A DNA stretch of 64,000 nt, taken from the NCBI GenBank assembly GCA_035772405.1, contig JAYKKM010000438.1, positions 2,043,501-2,107,500 on the forward strand, given 5' to 3'. Shown here in pieces: positions 36,101 through 45,100 of this stretch. The notes under the pieces were generated by a model. The model ran no database searches. It saw only the letters and a list, made by a program, of their open reading frames with translations, and had not been told where the DNA came from. Position numbers and translations under genes: made by a program. The DNA comes from Chrysogorgia sp. JL179-B06. Lineage: Eukaryota > Cnidaria > Anthozoa > Scleralcyonacea > Chrysogorgiidae. Each line of letters begins with the position of its first letter. Position 1 is the stretch's first letter.

Positions 36101-39100
36101 GTTTACTTGCCATAGCAGAAGACATTTATGGCAGCAAACTTTCTAGCGACGACTCATTACGTATATTTACGTTGAAAATTGATGCTCAAAATCCCGCCGA
36201 CGATAACCGTCTGATCTGGTCATGGATTAAATAATTTAATGGCGTTACAATAACTGAAACAGCAGAAAACGAATCGCTCTCCATATCAATTCAACTTTCG
36301 CGATTCCTCGGCGAGTGCATTCTTTGCCGAACAATAACATTGGTAACAGATGGAAAATTAAAGATTTGTTATAGCTTGTATAGGGAGAACTGGAACAACA
36401 TCTCGACTCAAAAATAAACTTTCCAGGCAAATCACTTGCTTGGGCCGTAAAATAACATTGCAATACACGCTTGTGGTAACAGCAACGTGAGGACTTCGAA
36501 GGAAAACCATCGGCTCGAAGGCACACCTCGATTGATATTTTTTTTCTAATTTCTGGGCTTCGTCAACTCAACGTGTTTTGACCACCCCTCCGCAGCGTCT
36601 TTTTCCGAGTCCGCCTAGGCGGGTGAAAGTCCTGGGTACAAGGTTGTATTTTGTCTCCGCGACAAGATTTCGCATGGTGCACACGACGGGATTTGTCCCT
36701 GCAACATGTCGCCGCGACACTTTCCCGCGATTTGTCGCCTGGTGTGTCCCAACCTTAAGACATGAAATGTTCACTCTAATATATAACGAACACTTTTAAT
36801 ACGTTTAGGTTTCGAGTGGGAACCCGACTTCAGCGAGGGAGCGTCGTCGACAGCGAGAAAGAGAGAGCATGGTCGGTTTACAATCTGCTATTAACGCTCC
36901 ATCTTCTAGTTCAGATAAAGCTCTCGCAGCACGGTCGTCAAGTGAAGGTCAAGGTTTGTCAATGAACAACGCTTGTAGTCTAACGTTACTTCCTCAGTTA
37001 AAGTGTATCCCTAAAATGATCTAAAATGACGAAGAATGGCGTTGATAGTTCTTCAATATAGATTTTTGTTCTTGACTTATTGAGTTTTTTGTATTATGCA
37101 AATGTTTATGTGATTTCGTAATTACGACCAACATCATCGTAGCAAGTCTTAAAGTCGAGTATATCTTCAGAATTATCCACCGAAATCACTTGAAACTTTG
37201 CACGTAGAAACATACCACAGAACGGAAGAACATAATTCAAGTTATATTGTCATCATGGCAACACAGATTAGTTTCCAGACCTCTAAGTTCCTTCAACTTC
37301 AAACTTTAGTATCACTTGGGAGAAAACAAATAAATTTGCTTTAGAAATTAAGAGGCCTGGAAACTAATCTGTGTTGCCATGTTGACAATATAACTTGAAC
37401 TATGTTCTTCCGTTCTGTCGTCTCTTTCTACGTGCAAGGTTTCAAGTGATTTCGGTGGATAATTCCGGTAAATACGTACCTAAAATGAACAGGTTTTGTG
37501 ATTGGCTACCTGGAATAAAAGTGGTTAGGGTTAGGACATTGGTTTCTTTGTGGTTGATTCTATTGTTTTATTGTTTTAATCAACCAATCACAATACTTGA
37601 TAGTATAGGTACATGGGGACCCGATAATTCTGAAGATATACTCGACTTTAAAGTGGTTCTCCGATGAAAAAATTTCTGCTAATTGTTTTACATAATCTGA
37701 AAGATATAATGGGAATTAGTAATCGTGCAGAGTTTCACTTCAAAATTCGTTGAAAGAAATGTTATACTTTACGTGCGAAGTTTGTATTTTGGAGCGCCGC
37801 CATTAAAGTCGCCGAGTGCGAGAAGAATGAGTCGACGAGAGCTTATGACGTCATAGCCTCAACAACAACAATGACCTTTTTGTTGACAATAACAATGACC
37901 TTTTGTTGTTGTTGAGTCTATGACGTCATAAGCTCTCCTCGACTCATCCTCGACTCATTCTTCTCGCACTCGACCACTTTAATGGCGGCGCTCCAAAATA
38001 CAAATTTCACACGTAAAGTATAACCTTTCTTTCAACGAATTTTGAAGTGAAACTGCACTATTACTAATTGCCATTATATCTTTGAGATTATGTAAAAGAA
38101 TTAGCAGAAATTTTTTCATCGGAGAACCACTTTAAGACTTGCCACTTGGTCGTAATTACGTCATCGCATACCTCATTTGCATATTACAAAAAACTTGACT
38201 CAAGATCAACGCCATTCTTCGTCATTTTAGGTGCCCTTTCAAACAAAACATATATTACTTTAAGGGTTAGGTTCACTCACAAAATAACGAGAAAATAAAG
38301 GTATTAGTCAGAGACGGTTTATCCAGTGAACTCAGGCCAGGGGCAAGGACCACAAGGTTTTTTCAAAGTATGCAATTCCAACGAGCAAGGCTAAAAGGAA
38401 CTGTAGTTAAAAAGTAAACTACTTTTAAATCAAAGGCCTTTAAGTATAATGTTTAAAATAATAATATTTCTTCAGGTACTCACATCACCTTAGTGTTTTT
38501 CGGCGGGGTCTTGTAACATAAAAGAAAATGCAATATAATAAAATACAATATTATACCTCAACTTCAAATTGTCCAATCAGAAAGCTCAGTTTGTGCCACG
38601 TGAGCAGGAAATCAATCGCGATATCACGCCTTACGTCATCACTTAGCGAGCCTGCGTTCCTTTTGACAATGTTCCACCTTATTTATTCGCGTAGACCACG
38701 CGAGACAACACGCACGACTCAATGCGGGAAAATGGCAGGAAAATTTCATGCCCACTTAAAATGGCCGAGAGTGAAGACAACCTGTCAAATATTGAGTCAG
38801 AAGACGAAGAAATTGCACGTATATTAGACGGCAGACACGCAAAAAATACAATAAAGGCAACAAAAAATGCTCTAAAAACATTTTCAGACGCACTCGTACC
38901 GAGTACTCGCGCGTAAACCAAGACGAGCCTGTAAACAATGGAGGAACAACAAGACGTTTCAAGACGTTTCCAGACGTTTCAAGACAGCATTCAAGATTGT
39001 TTCGGTATAATATATCATTTATAGACCCTCCGCTCGGGGAATTCGTCGAAATATTACCCCTCGGGATGATATTTCGTCGAATTCCCCTCGCTCCGGGTCT

Positions 39101-42100
39101 ATAAATGATAAATATACAATACCATGTATATAATGCAATGCATTATGCAATGTCATGCCATGCCATACCATGCATTGCAATACAATCTCAAACTCGTTAA
39201 TAATTCATCATTAAATGTTAATGGTTTTACGGTATCTGCTGTTGTACTCGAGAAATAACGTTTTCATTCACGTATTTTATGCTTCTGGACGCCGCCATTT
39301 TAGAGTTTGCTCGACGGCTCAAAGTTGATTGGGTTTTTTCCATTTAAAGTGCCTCTGTGATCAAATTTTTGGTATCCCGAATTTTTACATATTTGTAAAG
39401 AGCATGGTGTTCTTACTTAACTTGCCAAATTTCAAGCAATTGCGACCATGAGAAGTCGCCTTTTCAGACTGTTTTTATACGAGATTATACGGCCGCTATT
39501 ACTCGAACATGTTCCGGACGCTTAGGTTGCGATTATAGGAAGTGACGTCAAAGACTCAACACGTGGCTAGTTGTGTATGAATATAAAGCTACTTGGGGAA
39601 AACTTTCTATTGTAATTTGTCGCATAATTTCCATAAAGCTTTGTCACGTGTTGAGTCTCTGACGTCACAATGACATACTCTGCTGTGGAATCTGTAGAAT
39701 CACATACTCTTGAACAAGATTTGAGCAATGGCGGGCAAAATATGGGCGACTTTGGAGGTTAAATTTCTTGTGATAGAATGTTTGTTCATTTTTTTGGCAA
39801 AGGCGAACATTTATTAACGTAAAATGATGTTCTGTAACAAAAAATTCTAGGAAACGTAATGTGATATTTCATCGCAGGGGACTTTAACGTCAATTTTGAG
39901 TGGTTGTCCTTTGTTCCTTGCTCTCAATGACGTCAAAATTGAAAAGAAACCGCCGCTGTACATCGAGTTTGAGCCGTAGAACTATTAACATTTCTAAACA
40001 TACTTAAAGGTCGTTTGGCGATCCGCGCCTGTGGCCGGTTCTAGAATGTGGCGTGAGCCTTTAGCTGAAGAAAGTCTCTGATGTATTTAAGCTACCTATT
40101 ATCGCGATCTAATCGTTGGTATTTTAATTTTTCGATAGCCCGACCGAGGGGTTCCTCTTACAATCAGGATTCAACCGACGGTCCATTACCAAGAAGTAGA
40201 TGGCCCGAAAATGTAAGTTTTAGTTTTACAATTCCTTTCTTTTTCTTCGTGAGTAATTATATGTACTACTCATTTGTTCCTTACTTTGCCTAAGTTGCAA
40301 ATGCTCTTCGAGTAAATGTTTTTATCAAAAAGAGCATCACTATTTAAACAATAGAATACGTTTGCCCGAGTCTCTATAACGTTATCAAAACACGAGTGAC
40401 GTAATAAAAACACGAGAGAAGTGTAGGGACGGCACGAGTCGCCGAGGAGGCGAGTGCTTTCCCAACTTCTCGAGTGTTTTTAGTGCTTCACAAGGATTTC
40501 GATGACGTTATAGATATCTGGGCAAACGTATTCTATCATTTTTATAAAATAATTCAGGAATAATTGTAATTATACTTTGAATAATTAAGATTTTGATTTA
40601 ATCTCAATTCTCATCAGTTACTGACGTCATTCCGGTCTCCGTAGCCTGATCGAGACAGGCAAGCTGATCAATCACAGCGTGCGTAGAGTAAAAATGTTAT
40701 AACTAGTTATAGAAGCACGCGGGGGTTGAAAGAACACGAGAGTGTTCAAGTTGCTACATTAATGGCGCCACTACAAGATCCACTTTTTACCAAGAAATTT
40801 AGCTAAACATTCGGTACTTTGTACAACCTTTAGCATGTAAATCTGTCAATATTTTATATATATTTGTTCACTTCTTAATCTCGTAAAAAGGCTTAAAAAG
40901 CGTTTCAACCTTGCATGTCGCGTCAGCGTGTTTCTATCCAGTTAGGGAGTTTAACAATGCAATTTTTCATCGCAAGATAACTTTCAATGACGTCCTCCTC
41001 CTAAAAAAGACGTCATTTAAATCATTTTCGTGTTCTGTGGACGACGTCATCCGTTTCTAGTTTTAGATAAAGTTTACCCTGCACACTAAGTGAAATGACT
41101 ATAGAAAACTGTAAAGCTTCAAAAGTGTCTGAAAACATAACTTGACAGTGGTCTATAATGGTAACGATATGCTACGGGGTTTAGAATACTACGTTTAGAA
41201 TATTTAGAATATTATGACGTATCGAGCGAAGGACCTTCGTCAGAGATATGCGTAAAGTATATCCTCTGTTGTAGCGTGCATGAAAGGAAACGAAATTATA
41301 TTCCTAGCACTAGCAATAGTTAGTACACGATGCCTCTAAAAATTGACGTTTGCTTTCCAGGGAGGGAAATCAGAAAATGGCGTTGCTGGTGAAGAAATTA
41401 TTGATGATGACTCCAGCGGTGATTCCGACCATGATGAAAACAGTTTAGAAGAAGCAGCGCCGGAAAGCTGTCGCCAACCACGGTAAATAGTGTTCAAATT
41501 TCTGTCGTGGTTTTAATCGTTGGCCCGCCTATCCGGGTTTCTTCTGAAAACGTTTTTCATTTCACAACTTCGGCCGACAGTAATATATCAAAAATACAAA
41601 ACAGATAGCTCAGGAACACCAACACAACGTGAGCCAATTATATTTGTGACCTATAAGTTTTGTTTCCTCATGCGTGGAGTTTTGCTCATTGAAATACTGA
41701 GCATGACATGAAAACTTGAATAGGTCAAACTTGGGGCGCCATTAACTCTCTGCAAAGGGTATGGAAAGTCCCGATCAAGAAGTACGCAAAGACGAAGTTA
41801 TTCAAAGCGACTGTGCAATCAATACTCTTATATGGATCGGATTCATGGACGTTGACTGCCGCACCAACAAAGTCTCTAGACGGATCTACCACATCTCATG
41901 GAAATTGCACGTTACCAATAAGACACTCCTGCACATTCGAAAACTTTCCCACATTTCGTACAGGTATGTAGTTAATCAAAGACGTCTGGCCCTTGCGTCC
42001 CACGTACATGTATCTCGACATAACGATCCAGCATCTTGGTCTCCAGACGCAAAGCGATGTGTTAGTCGTCCTAATAAAGCTCTAAAAATGTTAATTGAAG

Positions 42101-45100
42101 AGGACACGCAACTGTCTGGTCGCGAACTGCTGAAGGCAATGCAAGACCGCGAACTCTGGAAGAACTTCATTTTAACTTCACCGGCTTAACCGGATGACTC
42201 ACTCACTTCAAACATTTAATCATGATTTAACTGACCACAAAACGTTCTCTTGTAATTGATCATTCATGACGCCGAATGAATCCGATAATGTACCGATTGG
42301 TTTCCGATTGCTAATACCACAGGGAGCGATCGGGCGAGTGAGTGGCACAGTCGCCCCACTCCAATAACTCGTTCCTATAACACTGTATCTCCTACATATA
42401 TGCTTTGCATATCCACGAGTTAAAAAACGGAATAAATATACGGCTTTATTCATGATCTTTAACAATTAGACAACGAGCCCGAGTTGTCTATGATCTGATA
42501 TTGTTTTAGAATCAACCATAAACAACCTTTCTTTAACGTAAATCTAAAGACGCCAATGTTGAACTATCGCCTGATAGATAATGAACGAATCGCGCATTGG
42601 CGATGATTGATATTTACTAATTAACAATTAGTAAAAACTTACGAGTTGTCTAATGCCAATGCTGCGATCTGATTGGCTACGATACTCGTTATCTAATTAA
42701 CAATTAGACAACGAGCCCGAGTTGTCTAATTGTTTTAGTATCAACCATAAACAACCTTTCTTTAACGTAAAATGTCTTATCGAACATTGTTCCAAATTTT
42801 CAGACAGTTTTACCTTTAAAATGTAGAGTTGCTCGATGGCACATGTAAACAATCGCTGACAAAAAACGAGATTGTAATTACTTTGCTTCAAATTTAGTGT
42901 AGATATACTCCAGGCATAAGGTAATTCATTTTCTTATTCGAAAATGTCAAACTGAACAATTTTCCATTAATTTCGGGCCAAAGTTTTCATGATTTCATCA
43001 CTCGTATATAAATTTTAGCGTACAGCCATGTTTGGCCTACAGTAGATCTCAGGTTTTGCTTGTAGCGTGAATATGTCGTGACTTCTGATTGGTCAGGATA
43101 GGAATATTCCAGTTATAACGCTAAGAACGCTACTATTGGTCTATCACCAATAGACCACGAGTTGCTCAGCAAATCAGATTGTCGAATTTGTAATAGACCA
43201 CTACTTGGTTGATACTAATTAACAATTAGACAACGAGCCCGCGTTTTCTATGAGCAGATAGTCAACGAGGCGGAGCCGAGTTTTCCCCACGTGTTGAGTC
43301 TTTGACGTCACTTCCTCTAATCGCAACCTAAGCGTCAGGAACATGTTCGAGTAATGTGGCCGTATAATCTCGTATAAAAACAGTTTGAAAAGGCGACTTC
43401 CCATGCTCGCGATTGCTTGAAATTTGCCAAGTTAAGTAAGAACACCATGCTCTTTACAAATATGTAAAAATTCGAGATACCAAAAATTTGATCGCAGCAC
43501 ATCGTCCGAAAAGTCGTTAATAGAATACGTAATTTCGACATATTTTTCTTTTATACTATGTACATGATATTTTTGTTTCGTTTACACTTTCATTCTCAAA
43601 CTCATTAATAATTCATAAACCAAAAACAAAAGAAATTAATGTTTAATTAGTGTTTTGAAACCGGATGAAGATCCATCTAGCTGTCACGTGATGACATTTT
43701 GAAATATTTCAATGTCCTAGGACTTTGAAAATATGTAAATTACTATGTTTGAGATGTCAGTTCAAAGCCCTCGTGCATTAAAAATGCTCGCCTTCGGCTC
43801 GCATTTTCAATAGGCACTCAGACTTTGAAATCCCGGTAAAGTCTTCCGTCTCGTGTTTGAACTATTACTTCAAACATCTAGATCATTAGGATTTTGAAGT
43901 CTTGTTTCTTTTATTTCAGGAGGAAAGAAAGCAACGACGTTAGCTCATTAATCTCGGCGTTGGATACGACACTGAAATTCTCGGAGCAAAGACGGTCACC
44001 AGATTTAGATTCTGAAGAGCCATCCGACGAACTTCAAGATGAACCGGCTGGTACGTTCATTTCGTGTGTTCGTGTTAAACTAAAAGGTCACTGTGTACTC
44101 TGCGTTACTGTATGCTCCAAAGGCAACCTCGTACCCAGGGCATTTTACCTCCACGGTGGAAGATCAGCGTAAAAAAAAAGCAACTAGCTCGTTAAGTATT
44201 CATCGTTAAGTATTCATCGTTAAGTAACATCCATGTTTACCTTGTATAAATATCACTCATGAACAAGTATATATCGAATGCTGTTCTTGACAATTAATCA
44301 AAGCCATTGTATTTCCAATTCGCTGTAAAGGCGATGAAAATTCTAAAATCACCATTTTCTCGGTTCGGTTTCCTTTGTTCTCTACAGGTCTTTATTTCTA
44401 ATGAAACGCGTGAGAATCCAACTGTCGCGGTAAAGTTGGGAGCTGATAAATATACAGTGTATTGAATTGAAATTATTCATGAGGTTGATAACTAGTTATC
44501 ATGAGGTTGATAAATCCAACAGATTATTAACTAAAAATACTAAAAATATTCAAAACCTCTCTGGTAAAGAAAAAATACAAAATTATTTTCAGAATTCCTC
44601 ACCAATGGTGATGTAATAGATAAACACCGAGAACGAGGGATTTATGCTGTATATCGCATAAATCCCGACGTTCGAGGTGTTTATCTGACTTATTATTACA
44701 TTGAGGAGGTTTCCAACAAAGTTTTGTCGATTTTGTCCAACTTGGATAAAGATTTTCCCAGTTTTTTCTTCATTTCTTATCTTAGTATTCATAGGGATTT
44801 ATGGCGCATACATCCCGCGGTACATCAAAGGAAACCGACTCAATATAATAATAATCCATATACAGGGTGTATCAAAAAAAGCGCAACCTCGGAATTTCCC
44901 AAGAAATCCACTGTGTTCTTAAACAAAAAATATTTTCGCCCCTGGGAATTTAAAATAGCTTGTAATCGTATTCCAGGGGCATAACTGTCTAATTACTACA
45001 AACTCGAGCACGTAAAGCAGAATTGAATCGAAATTTATGCATTTATTTAATGAAAGTTGTTTATTTATTAGCAATTCGACAGTTATGCCCTTGGAATACG

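Larger units (their letters stand above)
37018..38232. mobile_element. Outer foldback element split at its central TTAA (intron 11)
   Basis: Arms 37018-37150 and 38134-38232 (atgacgaagaatggcgttga ... gcaagtc; gacttgcc ... atcaacgccattcttcgtcat) are inverted. The join would read aagtcTTAAgactt, so two other elements entered at the TTAA in its middle. Confidence 0.8.

Noticed and set aside
43894..44172. 92-codon frame continuing past exon 14
   Set aside because: The part after 44050 is intron: a gtacgt donor is present and the frame runs into the solo CCTCGTACCCAGGG repeat end.
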